This document shows, one piece after another, positions 1-11,000 of a stretch of DNA of 64,000 bases. Source of the DNA: Arthrobacter sp. 24S4-2 (GTDB lineage: Bacteria > Actinomycetota > Actinomycetes > Actinomycetales > Micrococcaceae). A program made the position numbers and the translations under genes. The stretch is taken from the NCBI RefSeq assembly GCF_005280255.1, contig NZ_CP040018.1:5499754-5563753 (forward strand). Direction: 5' to 3'. Each line of letters begins with the position of its first letter. Position 1 is the stretch's first letter. The notes beneath the pieces are model-generated. The model ran no database searches. It worked only from the letters and a program-made list of their open reading frames with translations, and was not told the origin of the DNA.

Positions 1-1349
1 GTGCTCGCGCGGCTCCTCGGTCCGGGTTCCTACGGCACATTCGCCGTGGCCATGGTCGCACTACTGGCGGTACTGACGTTCAACGAACTGGGAGTAAGCC
101 TCGCCATAGTCCGCTGGCCTTGCGATCCGGCGGCAATCGCTCCAACCGTCACAACGATATCCATCCTCGGCAGCGTCCTCTTCTGTCTGGGAGGCCTGGC
201 CGGCGCCCCTTCGTTTGCGGCGGCTATGGGCGACCCCGGGGCGACCGAAGTCGTCCGGGTCATGGTGTGTTGCGTTCTGGTGAGCGGCGTCGTCGCGACT
301 CCGGCGGCGCTCATGCAACGCGGGTTCGACCAGAAGACCAAGATGGTCATTGACCAGGTAAACGTGTGGGTCGGCGCCACGGTATCAGTGGTCCTGGCCC
401 TTGCCGGGCTCGGTGCCATGAGCCTTGCAATCGGCCGGCTCGCAGGAACAGTGGTCTCGGGACTTCTCTTCGTCACCAAGTCACCACTCCCTTTCCGGAT
501 GGGATGGGACCGGAGCGTGTTGATGCCGTTGCTACGGTTCGGGTTGCCGTTGGGGGGAGCCAGCGTCATTGTCTTCTGTGTGGGTTACCTGGATCAGCTA
601 GTTACAGGAAACCTGCTCGGGTCCACCATGCTCGGCCTGTACGTGCTGGCCTTCAATCTGGCGAGCTGGCCTGTGACCGTCTTCTCACAGCCGCTCCGAA
701 GCGTCGCACCTGCGGTTTTGGCTCGTCTTCAGCACGATCCCGCCAGCATGCAAGCAGCCATGACAGCCCTGCTGGGCGTGCTGACTTCCATCACCCTTCC
801 TATGGTGGTTCTGCTGGCCACAGTATCCGGACCGATTGTTCGGTTCGTTTACGGCGAACCGTGGGCCGCGGCCGCCGCGGCCCTGTACTGGCTGGCACTG
901 CTGGCCGGTTTCCGCATCCTCTTTGAACTCATCTATGACTATCTGGTGGTCGTCGGCATGACCGGCTCAATAATGTCTACCCAGTTGTGCTGGCTTGTCG
1001 CCCTTGTTCCGGCCTTGCTTCTCGGAGCGGGGGAGGGATCGCCGGCGTGGCAATGGCGCAGTTGCTCGTTGTGGCCGTGGTGGTCCTCCCGATCTATCTC
1101 TGGCGGCTCAATTCAGCCGGAGTACGCCTGCGGCACGTCGCACGGCAGGTCGCGCTGCCCATCGTGGGCTCGGCAGTGCTTCTGATTGGTAACGGATTCC
1201 TCGATGGCGCCCGTTTGCCAATTCCGCTTGGCCTGATCATTTCCTCCGTCGCTGCCCTGGCAATCACGGCAGGGCTGCTGTGGCTAAAGAGGGCAGAAGT
1301 GGCCATGCTGAGGCTCATAGGGAAGCGTGGACGCCTTGATGGACGTTGA
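1..1349 (+). pseudogene. Wzx-type polysaccharide flippase, 5'-partial and frameshifted
   Basis: Integral membrane protein of the MOP/polysaccharide-flippase superfamily, expected to move lipid-linked repeat units of a surface polysaccharide across the membrane. The sequence shows a run of hydrophobic helices and the family-type opening RLLGPGSYGTFAV, which in homologues lies some 25-30 residues after the start, so the true start is outside the window. The GTG at base 1 is only where the window begins. The first frame reads sensibly to about residue 343, then becomes charged nonsense to a stop at 1185. From about 1035 another frame continues the hydrophobic protein (GIAGVAMAQLL...) to TGA at 1347-1349. 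One extra G in the G5 run at 1029-1033, or in GGG at 1035-1037, rejoins the two halves. It overlaps the next glycosyltransferase start, so the two are probably cotranscribed. Either a sequencing error or a young pseudogene. Confidence 0.8.
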
Positions 1350-2919
1350 AGACAACCGAAACGTCTTCACTGGCCTTGCTCAGGAGGCCGTGTCGCTCGT
1401 CGCTTCAGGTTCGTGGGAGGACGCCGCGGTCCAGACGCAACTTGCGGCACGCTTTGCCTGGCTGAACCACCCGGGGCTGTTCGCCAGCAGTGATCTGGAG
1501 ACGGTGGTCGGACACATTCGGGAATCCATCCCGAAATACACGTGGACGAGGCAGGCACTCCCAAACTCACAGCTCAGGGTTGTCCATGTGGGCACACAAC
1601 TCTACGCTGCAGGTGGCCACACACAGACGATTTCACGCTGGGTCCGCGAGGATCCGTCCTCGGACCACCGGTTGGTCCTCACCCGCCAAGGAAGCACAGC
1701 TGTACCGCGGAAAATCATGGAATGCTTCGCGGGTTCCCGTCGGATAGAGCTGTTGGATCGAAGGCCGGGAGGTCTCCTGAAGCGTGCCACGGTGCTACGA
1801 AAAATCGTATCGTCGGCCGATGTGGTCATTGTTCACGCGCATCCACATGACGTTGTTCCGGCCGTGGCGCTCGGCACGGAGGACTCCCCGCCAGCTGTCT
1901 ATGTCAACCACGCAGACCATGTGTTCTGGCTGGGCACTTCCGCAGCAGACGTAGTGCTGAACCTTCGATGGAGTGGGCGCGATCTGAGCGTTCGACGGAG
2001 GGGCATCGCACCCGACCGCTGCCTCGTGGCAAACCGCCCGCTCGAACTGGCCCCCCGGACGTCAATGGAAGAAGGACTACGTTCGCGGTCCCGCTCACGC
2101 TGGGGCGTAAACGATGAGTTCCTGGTGGTATCGGCCGCAGCGGAAAGCAAATACGACCCTGTGGGAGATCACTCCCTGATCCGTCTCTTCGCGGCCTTCC
2201 TAAAACAAAGGCCCAACTCGAAGCTGCTGGTGGCCGGGCCATCCGCGCATGGCCAGTGGGCCGAAGCCTGCGCCGCGACATCCGGAAGGATCCGGGCCTT
2301 GGGCCGGCTCTCTGACGTTCCCGCGCTGCTATCCGCCGCGGACGTGTACGTTGACTCGTTTCCGTTTGCGTCATTGACTTCCATGTTGGAGGCGGGAGCA
2401 CACGGTCTACCCCTCGTAACATTCCGCGGTCATCCTCCGGAGTGCGCAGTGCTCGGCGCCGATTCCCCGGGACTCGAAGCAGAACTCTTTACCCCCTCCG
2501 GATCGGATGAATTTTCGGCGGTTCTCGCTTCGTTGGCAGATTCACCGTCGTTGCGGAAAGCACGCGGTGCGTCCACGCAAGCCGCAGTTCTGGCCGGACA
2601 CAGTCAGGCCGCCTGGCGCGAAACCGTGCGAGCAATCTATGAGAGAGCTCGCTGCGGAACAAGACGTTTGGAAACGGGCGTCTCGGCCTGGCAAAACGGG
2701 CCATTGGATCAGATGGTCGCCCGCGTCCAGCAGCAAACAGGATTTTCTGGTCTCGACGCGGCTGTGGCGGATGTCCTGTCGCTCCGGCCGGCACCGGAGC
2801 GAATCAGGCAGTGGAATGAATTGCGAAAGTCCCAACCTGTGGGGCTTTCCCACCTCCTGCCGGAATGGATCCTCGCTGGAGCCGCCGCCGTCCGCAGAAC
2901 TGTCAGCTCGCCTTCATAG
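1327..2919 (+). CDS. Glycosyltransferase, family 4-like
   Basis: Cytoplasmic glycosyltransferase of about 530 residues with a GT-B layout. The N-terminal half holds VVHVGTQLYAAGGHTQ, the glycine-rich acceptor loop typical of GT4 enzymes. The C-terminal half carries the donor-binding block LGRLSDVPALLSAADVYVD followed by SMLEAGAHGLPLV, where the E and the small residues normally contact the nucleotide-sugar. It should add a sugar to a lipid-linked glycan, but donor and acceptor cannot be read from sequence. GTG at 1327 follows GGGAAG closely. ATG at 1339 is an alternative start, and both lie inside the 3' end of the flippase. The C-terminal about 100 residues match nothing I recognise. Its stop overlaps the stop of the opposite-strand glycosyltransferase by 17 bp (2903-2919). 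Confidence 0.8.
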   Translation: MDALMDVEDNRNVFTGLAQEAVSLVASGSWEDAAVQTQLAARFAWLNHPGLFASSDLETVVGHIRESIPKYTWTRQALPNSQLRVVHVGTQLYAAGGHTQTISRWVREDPSSDHRLVLTRQGSTAVPRKIMECFAGSRRIELLDRRPGGLLKRATVLRKIVSSADVVIVHAHPHDVVPAVALGTEDSPPAVYVNHADHVFWLGTSAADVVLNLRWSGRDLSVRRRGIAPDRCLVANRPLELAPRTSMEEGLRSRSRSRWGVNDEFLVVSAAAESKYDPVGDHSLIRLFAAFLKQRPNSKLLVAGPSAHGQWAEACAATSGRIRALGRLSDVPALLSAADVYVDSFPFASLTSMLEAGAHGLPLVTFRGHPPECAVLGADSPGLEAELFTPSGSDEFSAVLASLADSPSLRKARGASTQAAVLAGHSQAAWRETVRAIYERARCGTRRLETGVSAWQNGPLDQMVARVQQQTGFSGLDAAVADVLSLRPAPERIRQWNELRKSQPVGLSHLLPEWILAGAAAVRRTVSSPS

Positions 2920-4117
2920 CGAACGGTGTTGAGTGCCGCGTCCGGTAGTACGGGATGGCTGCCGCAACGGCCGGTCCGATCAGCATCCACGGGCCGGTGT
3001 TCCCATGGAAGCCGACAATAATCTGACGGTCCGCCAGCGCCTCTGCAATGTCGCCGGCGCCTCCGAAGCCTATGTTCGTCAGGGCGATCGATTCATCTGC
3101 GGGAAATGAGCGAAGCAGTGACGGCAGGTCGGGTGCCAAGGCGGAGTGGAACCTAAACCTTACTTCCCGGCGGTTCAGCTCTAAGGGACGGGCCACCGGC
3201 GTGGCCTCCAGACCGGAAGGTATGGCACTGATGACCAAGGCAGAGTCCAGCCCGGCTGCTGAACAGATCTCGTCGATATCCCGGCGAATATCACCCAACA
3301 CCGTGACAGCTTTGGCATTTTTGCGTAGTCGATGGGCGGCCAACGATTCGACGAGCCAGCGGTACCGCCACTTGTGGATCTCGAAGAGCCTTCCGAACAG
3401 GGGAATCGTTCGGGCCCGCGTGGGGACGTGCACCGTCCCGCAAGTTGTGACAATGGGCATTTGCTCGGGATAGGCAGCGGCGATCCAGGCATGGGCCTCG
3501 GCAAGGCGATCCAAGTTAATCGTGAGGCTGTTGTGCGTAAGCGGGACGTCGGCTACGACGACCCTAAGCCCAAGGGAGCGCATTCGCACTCCGTATTCCA
3601 CGGCATAGGCATGCCAGGAGAGTTCTGGGTCCTCAGCTAAAGGGTGGGCAGAGATCTGTTCCTTGCGGGCCATAAAAAGCACTTCATCCAAGCTGTCCAC
3701 GTCGGACAGCCCGCTTCTGCGTTCACCAGAGAATACGATTCGGTCTCGTATGAGCCCCATCACCTGCCCGCCGTGCGTCACGCCGACGGCACCCAGGAGG
3801 CCCACGGATGGGTCGTCCATGAGTATTGCTGCTGACGCCTCCAGAGCTGGCAGGGAGTGCAGATAAACGTCCTGATGCACAAAGACGAGAACGTCGTTTC
3901 CCGCCAACGAAGCGCCGTAATTAAGGGCAGCTCCCGCAGAGGAAAACTGGCTGGACGTGTTATCAACAGGAATGAACTCCGTGCCCGGCGCTTCGGCGAT
4001 TCCGGCCTTCACGGATGCATGAAGGCATTCAGCCAGCACAGAGGGGTTGTTGAACACACAGATCACAGAAACGGGATTGGCGGCGTTCTGCTCCTGCTCA
4101 GCCCTTGACTGCGACAT
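2903..4117 (-). CDS. Glycosyltransferase, family 2-like
   Basis: Predicted GT-A glycosyltransferase of 404 residues (409 if ATG 4132 is used). Near the N-terminus, VSVICVFNN opens the Rossmann-like nucleotide-sugar fold. FVHQDVYL is the variant acidic motif of the family-2 subgroup with a HQD signature, where D coordinates the metal ion. No transmembrane segment is obvious, so it should act at the cytoplasmic face. The C-terminal third (after about residue 230) lacks recognisable family features. The start lies inside the upstream chain-length gene, overlapping it by 20-35 bp, which suggests translational coupling in an operon read from the Wzy-like gene at 6346 leftwards. I chose 4117 because GAG precedes it at a reasonable spacing; 4132 is nearly as good. 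Confidence 0.75.
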   Translation of the reverse strand: MSQSRAEQEQNAANPVSVICVFNNPSVLAECLHASVKAGIAEAPGTEFIPVDNTSSQFSSAGAALNYGASLAGNDVLVFVHQDVYLHSLPALEASAAILMDDPSVGLLGAVGVTHGGQVMGLIRDRIVFSGERRSGLSDVDSLDEVLFMARKEQISAHPLAEDPELSWHAYAVEYGVRMRSLGLRVVVADVPLTHNSLTINLDRLAEAHAWIAAAYPEQMPIVTTCGTVHVPTRARTIPLFGRLFEIHKWRYRWLVESLAAHRLRKNAKAVTVLGDIRRDIDEICSAAGLDSALVISAIPSGLEATPVARPLELNRREVRFRFHSALAPDLPSLLRSFPADESIALTNIGFGGAGDIAEALADRQIIVGFHGNTGPWMLIGPAVAAAIPYYRTRHSTPFAMKAS

Positions 4118-4937
4118 CGGATTCTCGATCATAGTCGGGGGTAGTGCTCCCGGGTTTGGCGAGCGGACTCCTAATGTCCTGTGCGGGCGGCTGCGGCTCT
4201 TCGCTGTCCGCGGGTGCGTCTTTGCCGTCCGCATGTGCGGCAGCTTTGTGTGCCCGATTGCGTTCAGCGGAGCCCTTTCGGGCAGACGACTTGGTTCTGG
4301 CTTTTCGCGTCGTTTCAACGGCTCGAGCGATGGAAACTGCACCGAAGAGCAAGATAATGCCACCGATTAGGACGACAATGAGGGACCGGAGACGACTGGA
4401 GAATTGTTCCGTAGCCTTATTGGGGGGGTCGATTTGGAGCGCGGTGAAAAGATATCGGTCGTCCGCACCATTGACCTTTTGGGCGGAGCGCAACTCGGCG
4501 GTCAGCCGCGTGCCCAGAGTCTCGGCCGTGGCAATCGCTTGCTCTGGACTCTCTCCCGATGCTTCTATCCGGATCAGCTGGCCAACCCCGGAGGTGCTCG
4601 GAAGAGTGATCGTATAATCCCGCGACAATCCGGCGGCAGCCATCGCATCGACGGTGTCGGCGGAACCGAGCTTTGTAGCCATCACCTGGGTAATGAGTGA
4701 GCTGTCGGCGGAACGGAGGTAGGGATTGTCGGAATTCAGCGCCGCAAGCGCCGGATCCTTCATTAGCTGTTCACTGGAGGGTACCTTTGGGGTCACGAGC
4801 ACGTAAACCGTGGAAGCTGAGTAGTCGCGCGGTGCAAAGAAATAAACGTATGACCCTGCCATAAGGGTGAACAGTAAAACCGACACCATGGAAATCTTGT
4901 GATGCCACAGCATTTTGAGAACTGAAAATGGAGTCAT
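4098..4937 (-). CDS. Wzz-like chain-length determinant protein
   Basis: Membrane protein of 279 residues with the polysaccharide co-polymerase layout. A first transmembrane helix (about residues 15-35, ISMVSVLLFTLMAGSYVYFF) is followed by an extracytoplasmic domain with the small-residue start ASTVYVLVTP, and a second helix lies near residues 185-205 (LIVVLIGGIILLFGAV). The cytoplasmic tail is short, basic, then Pro/Ala/Asp-rich. There is no Walker kinase, so this is the Wzz/CapA half without a fused BY-kinase. Such proteins set polymer length together with a Wzy polymerase, which here is the gene immediately upstream, overlapping by 4 bp (ATGA at 4934-4937). A tail this long and low in complexity may be a regulatory or partner-binding segment. 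Confidence 0.8.
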   Translation of the reverse strand: MTPFSVLKMLWHHKISMVSVLLFTLMAGSYVYFFAPRDYSASTVYVLVTPKVPSSEQLMKDPALAALNSDNPYLRSADSSLITQVMATKLGSADTVDAMAAAGLSRDYTITLPSTSGVGQLIRIEASGESPEQAIATAETLGTRLTAELRSAQKVNGADDRYLFTALQIDPPNKATEQFSSRLRSLIVVLIGGIILLFGAVSIARAVETTRKARTKSSARKGSAERNRAHKAAAHADGKDAPADSEEPQPPAQDIRSPLAKPGSTTPDYDRESDVAVKG

Positions 4938-6346
4938 GCCTGCCTTTCAGGTACGCCAATGGCAATATTGTGCTGCTTCTTAACGGATACCAGCACACGC
5001 CGTTCCCGTGCGACCATGAGCCAGGCTACTCCGGATAGCCCTACGCAGAACGGATACACGAGCGCGATTACGGGAAACCCCAGTAAGTCAAAGGCGGCTG
5101 TTGACGGGGCGGCAACCAGGCATGCGGCCGCTAATGCCCCGGAAAATGCCTTCAACTGCTCATCCTTGGCATAGAGGGCCGCGATCCATGCGGCGGCACC
5201 GGGCACCACCATGTAGGCCAGCAGCGCGACGAACCCAGGAATACCCATTTCCACCATTGTCTTGAGGTACTGGTTGTCGAGTACTTCAATAGCGTTGGGG
5301 GCCAAGTATGCGCCAGGACCGATACCTGTCCAAGGACGCGCCGACACCATCGCTTCCACGCGGGGGAAGTCCTGCAACCTGGCCGTTATGGAAGTGTCAG
5401 CCGTGCCTGCGGTGGCCGTCCCAAAAAGTGTAGCCATCAGGCCAGGCACGGCCACAAAGAGGGCAACCGCGGCGCCGACGAAGCCGAGCACGGCCCACTG
5501 CCTGGCCCGTGCGGGCATAAAGGGAATGTAAACAAGCGCCACGGTGGCTATCCCCACCATGCCTGACCGTGAAACAGTGGCGGCGACGGCAAAGATCAAA
5601 AGGCCAGTTCCTGCCCAATGCATCCATTTCTGCCCCGTGCTGTCATACATCGCCCGCCAAAGCGACAGGGGAACCAGCATCGAAGCTATGACACCCAGCT
5701 CAATTGGGTGGAAGGTGCTTCCGGCGACACGCAGGAAGCTGCCGCGTTCCTGAAACGGCTGGTTTCCGCCGTTGTTGGTAAAGCCAGGCATCATATTCTG
5801 TATCCACACCATGGGATCGGCGTGCGTTACAAATTGGATCACCGCAACTATGCTGCAGAACACGGCACCCCGCAGAACCGTACGCACCATGATCATGGCC
5901 GAATCGACTGTCCTGATGGTCTCCGTCGTCATTAGGACAATCCCAAACGATGCCGCCATGAGCAGCATCCAACGGTCGGCTGCGGCCCGTGTGGTGACGC
6001 TTGAAGGGCCGCTTATCCCCGCGTACATGGCGGCGTAGGCCATGCACGAAACAACGACCAAAGCCGCGACGGCGATTCGTCCGGGGTGGTCGAATTTCAG
6101 GGTGCGGTGCAGGCCCAGGGCCACTGAGGCGAGCCAAAGTAGCATAACAAGGAGTGCCAGGATGTGGGCCACGTAGCCCGCGGCGCCAAAGGGACCAAGA
6201 ATCATGTTTGCGGGAAAAATAAAGCAAGCCAGCGCGGTCGCCTGAAGCAATACCGGCGGCCCAGGATCGGACTGCAACGGACTTGATAAGGTCAGCGATC
6301 CGGAAACTGGATGCATTAGGGGACTGGCCGGCAGATGCTTGCCCAC
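4934..6346 (-). CDS. Wzy / O-antigen-ligase-like membrane protein
   Basis: Polytopic membrane protein of about 470 residues with some ten to twelve hydrophobic helices. The periplasmic segment near the C-terminal third (RLQDFPRVEAMVSARPWTGIG, then LDNQYLKTMVEMGIPG) has the pattern of the O-antigen ligase/polymerase domain. It should polymerise or ligate repeat units on the outer side of the membrane, working with the flippase and Wzz-like protein of this locus. The start is uncertain. A TTG at 6370, a GTG at 6346 preceded by a G-rich SD-like run, and an ATG at 6316 are all in frame; I give 6346. It heads a leftward operon and is divergent from the lipoprotein gene at 6500. Confidence 0.75.
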   Translation of the reverse strand: MGKHLPASPLMHPVSGSLTLSSPLQSDPGPPVLLQATALACFIFPANMILGPFGAAGYVAHILALLVMLLWLASVALGLHRTLKFDHPGRIAVAALVVVSCMAYAAMYAGISGPSSVTTRAAADRWMLLMAASFGIVLMTTETIRTVDSAMIMVRTVLRGAVFCSIVAVIQFVTHADPMVWIQNMMPGFTNNGGNQPFQERGSFLRVAGSTFHPIELGVIASMLVPLSLWRAMYDSTGQKWMHWAGTGLLIFAVAATVSRSGMVGIATVALVYIPFMPARARQWAVLGFVGAAVALFVAVPGLMATLFGTATAGTADTSITARLQDFPRVEAMVSARPWTGIGPGAYLAPNAIEVLDNQYLKTMVEMGIPGFVALLAYMVVPGAAAWIAALYAKDEQLKAFSGALAAACLVAAPSTAAFDLLGFPVIALVYPFCVGLSGVAWLMVARERRVLVSVKKQHNIAIGVPERQA

Positions 6347-6499
6347 ACCCCCCCATCCTGCGTCCCCCAACCGAGTCGCATTACCGTTTACGCCGAATGT
6401 GACGAGTGATACTCTAACCCGAAAGCTCCCGGCTTGTCGCTGATTTTACGCCACGGCTCGGGGTCCGCGGGGAGTCTACTTTCCAGGCAGGAATTGGCG

Positions 6500-7873
6500 A
6501 TGAATGCATCACTCCAAACCCCACGATGCAAAGGATCCGGAACTCCCAAGAAAGTAGGCTGGGCCTGGACATTCGCTGTCCTGCTGGCGACGGCCATGAT
6601 CGGCGGCTGCACTCCGCCGGTCGGTGACATTATCGGCCACCGCACGGTCGCACAGGATCCGTTGCCGAAGAGTGTCAGTATTCAGGAAGTCGACGGTGGC
6701 CGGGACTTTTACAGCCGCTTTTCGCCGTCACTGCCGAATGGGGACGGGTATTTTCCTGTCGGCGTGTGGTTTGAAAGCGTTACACAGCCAAGTGATGTGG
6801 ATCAGGACCGTGCCGCCGGAATAAACACCTACATCCAGCTCACCGCCAACTCGGACCTCTCCCTCATCAAGGCAAGCGGACTGCAGGCGCTTCCGTCCTC
6901 ACCATCGCCCCTGGCCTCGGGATATCTGCTGTCAGACGAGGTCGACATGTGGGCAGGCGGTGGGTCGAACAAGTGGACCGGCAAGTCGCAAGGCGAAGGC
7001 GTCATTTGCGATCCCCCCGATTCCGGGTGCGGTTTCACGGTCCAGGAAGCCATGGCGGGCAAGCTGCCGGCCAATGCCCTTACCTACGCGAACTATGGGA
7101 AGGGCGTCACTTTTCATCTCAAGAACCCAGAGGCTGCGCAATTCGTCAATTCATATCAGGATGTCATCTCGGCGGACAACTACTGGTTTACGGATCCGTA
7201 CATCTGCAGTTTGGTTGAGGGCGGTGCCGTGTTCGCCGGTGGCCGCGACCTGACCGACGGCGAGTGCCGGATTGCCGCACACTACGGCTGGACCGTGGAC
7301 CGCGTACGCTCACTGGTGCAACCAGCGCGGAGTAAGCCCGTGTGGGCCTTCGTCGAAGTTGGCCATCCTTTTTCTGAACCTGGATCGCTGGCCATTACGG
7401 CTCCGCAAATTCGCGCCGCTGTATGGAGCAGCATCATCCACGGCGCCCGGGGAGTGGTTTACTTCAACCACAACTTCGGCGGCGAGTGCCTGTCACAGCA
7501 CGTTCTGCGGGATGACTGCGGGGCGGCCGTGAGACCAACCGTCACGGCATTGAACCAGCAGATCCAGAGGCTGGCTCCCGTCCTGAATTCCCCGACCGTA
7601 AACGGGTTGGTATCCGCCGACGGAAGACGAGTGGACGTGTTAGTGAAGGCCTACCAAGGGCAGTTCTACCTGATGGCCGCGGCCAATAGCGAAGCAAATC
7701 AGTCGGTGACGTTCTCCTTCGCCTGTGGCAGTCCCGTCACTGCAGAGGTCCTGGACGAGAACCGCTCCGTCAACGTGTCGGCAAATTCATTCACGGACAA
7801 CTTTGCGGACTCCAACGCGGTCCATATCTACAAGTTCAACAGTGGAAACACCTGCGGGCTGGGACTCGGATAG
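6500..7873 (+). CDS. Lipoprotein with glycoside-hydrolase-like barrel
   Basis: Exported lipoprotein of 457 residues. A basic N-region and hydrophobic core end in the lipobox MIGGC, making Cys37 the lipidated residue. The mature part reads like a TIM-barrel glycosidase: FPVGVWFESV near the start, the strand-end motifs SADNYWFTDPY and VWAFVEVG, and AAVWSSIIHGARGVVYFNH. These resemble clan A retaining glycosidases with an acidic residue at strand ends, but the exact family and the second catalytic acid are not certain to me. A C-terminal beta-rich segment follows. The start at 6500 is chosen because it has CAGGAA upstream and gives a proper signal peptide; an in-frame ATG at 6434 would bury it. 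Its place beside the polysaccharide operon suggests trimming or release of the polymer. Confidence 0.7.
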   Translation: MNASLQTPRCKGSGTPKKVGWAWTFAVLLATAMIGGCTPPVGDIIGHRTVAQDPLPKSVSIQEVDGGRDFYSRFSPSLPNGDGYFPVGVWFESVTQPSDVDQDRAAGINTYIQLTANSDLSLIKASGLQALPSSPSPLASGYLLSDEVDMWAGGGSNKWTGKSQGEGVICDPPDSGCGFTVQEAMAGKLPANALTYANYGKGVTFHLKNPEAAQFVNSYQDVISADNYWFTDPYICSLVEGGAVFAGGRDLTDGECRIAAHYGWTVDRVRSLVQPARSKPVWAFVEVGHPFSEPGSLAITAPQIRAAVWSSIIHGARGVVYFNHNFGGECLSQHVLRDDCGAAVRPTVTALNQQIQRLAPVLNSPTVNGLVSADGRRVDVLVKAYQGQFYLMAAANSEANQSVTFSFACGSPVTAEVLDENRSVNVSANSFTDNFADSNAVHIYKFNSGNTCGLGLG

Positions 7874-8029
7874 GGCCTCGGTAGGGCCTCCCCCGATGGT
7901 CAGATCGAGGGTCCCGGGACGCACTTTGCACCATCACGTCGTCAGAGCCGTTGGTTTTGGGCCCGGTAACTTTTCCGCCGTAGCGTCCTGGCGAACATGC
8001 TCGCCCCTTAGGAGACACCGTGACAGAGA

Positions 8030-8064
8030 CATGGCGCGCCGGCCAGTATTGCCGGCACGCCATG
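8030..8064. terminator. Hairpin between convergent genes
   Basis: Two 14-base arms (8030-8043 and 8051-8064, CATGGCGCGCCGGC and its near-complement) pair with one mismatch around a 7-base loop. It sits between two genes that end toward each other. There is no T tract on either side, so its role as a terminator is plausible but unproven. The rest of the 206-bp gap shows nothing clear. Confidence 0.45.
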
Positions 8065-8079
8065 CCATCTACCGACTGC

Positions 8080-11000
8080 TCATGGCGTGGTAACTTCGAC
8101 ATCCACCCAGTAGTTGGTCGAATTCCAGCTGTTGCTCGGGAACCCGCCGGCGCCGTAGAGGTAGACGCCGTTGGGTCCGGAGGTGCCGTCGGCCAGACCG
8201 TGCAGTATGCCCCGGTCGGCGGACTTTCCTGCGAAGAACGCACCGTCAGCCGAGTAGTAGCCGTTGGGCGCGAGGTACGACACCACATATGTCGTGTTAG
8301 CTGTGATGGCGATGGGAGTCGCGAATGTTGCCCGCTGCCACCCCGAGGCTGTTTCGTTCGTGAACGTCACGCTTCCGAGTAGCTGCCCCCGGAGGTCCAG
8401 AGCTTGCCTACGTGCGTTCCCGTGTTCTGCGGTCCCTTGTAGAACTTGACTGCTGTCACTGTTCCGGCCGCATCGGACTGGAATTTCATGCCGAGTTCGA
8501 CGGACGATCCGTCTTGCTCCGTTATCGTCGACGGCACCGCCGTCTGTGCGAAGACGGTGCACGGGCAGCCGGCGGTTGCCTGCGGCGCCGTTGTGAACGA
8601 CCAGGTGTAGGGCGTTGCCATGGCCTGGCCGTTGCTTCCCTTTGCTCCGGAAACGGTGGCCGTGAACGCGGTGTTATAGGCCAGCGCCGCCGTCGGCGTG
8701 AATATGGAGGTGTTGGTGAGGCTGTTGTAAGTCAGCGTGCCGGGTACGTTGGCGTTCGCGGCGTCCTTGACGTTGAAGACGACGGTGCTTGGATCCACGG
8801 CCCTGTCGTACGTGGCCTGGACGGTGGTCGTGGTGGCCACATTGGTCGCGCCGGATGTCGGGACTGTCGACGAAACTGTCGGCACGCTCGGTGACGAGGA
8901 GCCGTTCAGGACCACGTCCACCCAGTAGTTCGCGTTGTTGTAGCTGCTGGACGGGAACCCGGAGGTTCCGTACCGGTACACGCCGTTGAGTCCGTCGACG
9001 CCGCTGGCCAGCCCGTGCAGAGGGTAGTTGTTGACACCGGTGTTAAAGAACCCGCCGTCGGCCGAATAGTGGCCGTTGGGAGCGTAGTACGAGACTACGT
9101 AGGTGGTGTTCGCCTGGATGGTGACGGGCGTGGACAGATTCGCCTGCTGCCAGCCGGAGGCCGATTCGCCGGTGAAGGTTACGGTGGCCAGCAACTGGCC
9201 TCCGCTGGTCCACAGCTTTCCGGTGTGCGTTCCGAAGTTCTGGACGCTCTTGTAAAAGCGGATGCCGGTAACATCGCCGGCGACGTCGGAGCGGAACTTC
9301 ATACCCAGTTCCACAGACGAGCCGTCAGGCTGGTCGATGGTCCCGGGCAGGGCATTTGCCGCAAACACGGTGCAGGGGCAGCTGACGCCCGGCTGGGCGG
9401 CGGTAGTGAACGTCCAGGTGTAGGGGCTGGCCATTGTCTGGCCGGTGGAGTTCGTTGCGCCGCTGACCGTCGCCGTGTAGGTAGTGCTGTAAGCCAGCGC
9501 CGAGGTGGGCGTGAACGTCACCGTGTTTCCGCTGTAAGAGCGGGTTCCGGCCACGTTAGTAGTTCCGGCCTGGAGCGTGAACGTGATGCTGCTGGCCGTT
9601 ACCGTCTGGTTGAAGGTCGCCGTGGGAGCGGTGTTGACCCCCACCCCCACGGCCTGGCTGACGGGCGTTGTGGAAGCCACAGCCGGCGGCACGGGTGCCG
9701 CGGCGGTGGTGAATGTCCAGGTAAACGGACCAGTCATACTCTGGCCGCTGGCATTCGTCGCCCCGGTGACAGTTGCCGTGTAGGTGGTGTTGAACGCCAG
9801 CGCGGCGCCGGGCGTGAAGGTGGAGGTGTTGGTGGTGGAGTTATAGCTAGTGGTGCCGGCGACAGTTGCGTTCGCCGGGTCCTTCAGTGTGAAGACCACC
9901 GAGGCAGCCACAACCGCCTGGTTGAAGGTCACCGACGGTGTCACCGACGCCGGAACCCCGGTTGCCTGGTTGGCGGGCGAGGAACTGGTGACTGCGGGAG
10001 CCGGTGGTGCCGCCCCCGTAGTAAACGTCCAGCTGTAGGGGCCCGTCATGGCCTGTCCTGAAGCGTTGGTGGCGCCGCTGACCGTTGCCGTGTACGTGGT
10101 GCTGTACGCCAGGGCAACGGACGGCGTGAACGTTGCGGTGCCTGAACTGTAAGAGGTGGTACCGGCAACGGCTGTGTTGTCCGGCTTCTTCAGGGTGAAC
10201 GTGATGCTGTTGGCTGTGACGGCCTGGTTGAAGGTGGCGGTCGGCGCGGCAGTAATTGCCACACCCGTGGACGCGTTGGCAGGCGTAGTTGAGGAGACTG
10301 CCGGGGCTATTGGCGCGGACGGAGTAAAGCGGACGTCCACCCAGTAGTTCTCCGCGTTATAGGAGGACGACGGGAACCTGCTTGTTGCCCCATATGTATA
10401 GACTCCGTTACCTGAAGTGGGCGTGTTTCTGAGGCCGTGCAGTACGCCGCTGTCCAGGGAGGAGTTACCGGCCGGCATAGGCGAGGGGTTGGGATACATA
10501 TAGCCCGGCGCCTGGGCGTAGTGCCCCTGGGGAGCATAGTAGGAAACCACGTAGACGCTGTTCGCTGCGATGGCCACGGGCGTCGAGAAGTTGACGTTTT
10601 GCCATCCCGTTGTGGTCTCCGCCGTGAATGTGGCTGTCGCCAGCAGTGCACCGCTGGCGGACCACAAATTGCCGATGTGGGTGCCCTTGTTGAGACTGGA
10701 CTTGTAGAAGCTCACGCCGTTGACGACGCCAGCCGTCTGCGTGGTGAACTTCATGCCGACTTCCACGCTGCCGCCGTCTCCCGAGTCCGGAGTGTCCGGG
10801 ATAACGCTCGAGCCGAAGATGGAGCACGGGCATGAGACGTTGACGGCGGCCCCGGCACCCGGTGTTTCCACGTTGCCGGAATCGTCCACCGCGCGGGTCT
10901 TCACAGCGACCGACGGGCTTCCGTGGACAGTCCAGCTGTACGTCCAGTTGGCGGTGCCCGTGGCCGGATGCCACGTCGTACCGCCGTCGGTGGAGACTTC

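Noticed and set aside
8080..8562. A separate 160-residue gene downstream of the DUF4082 gene
   Set aside because: Its C-terminal part completes the third DUF4082 module after a one-base frame break, so it is the end of the same gene.
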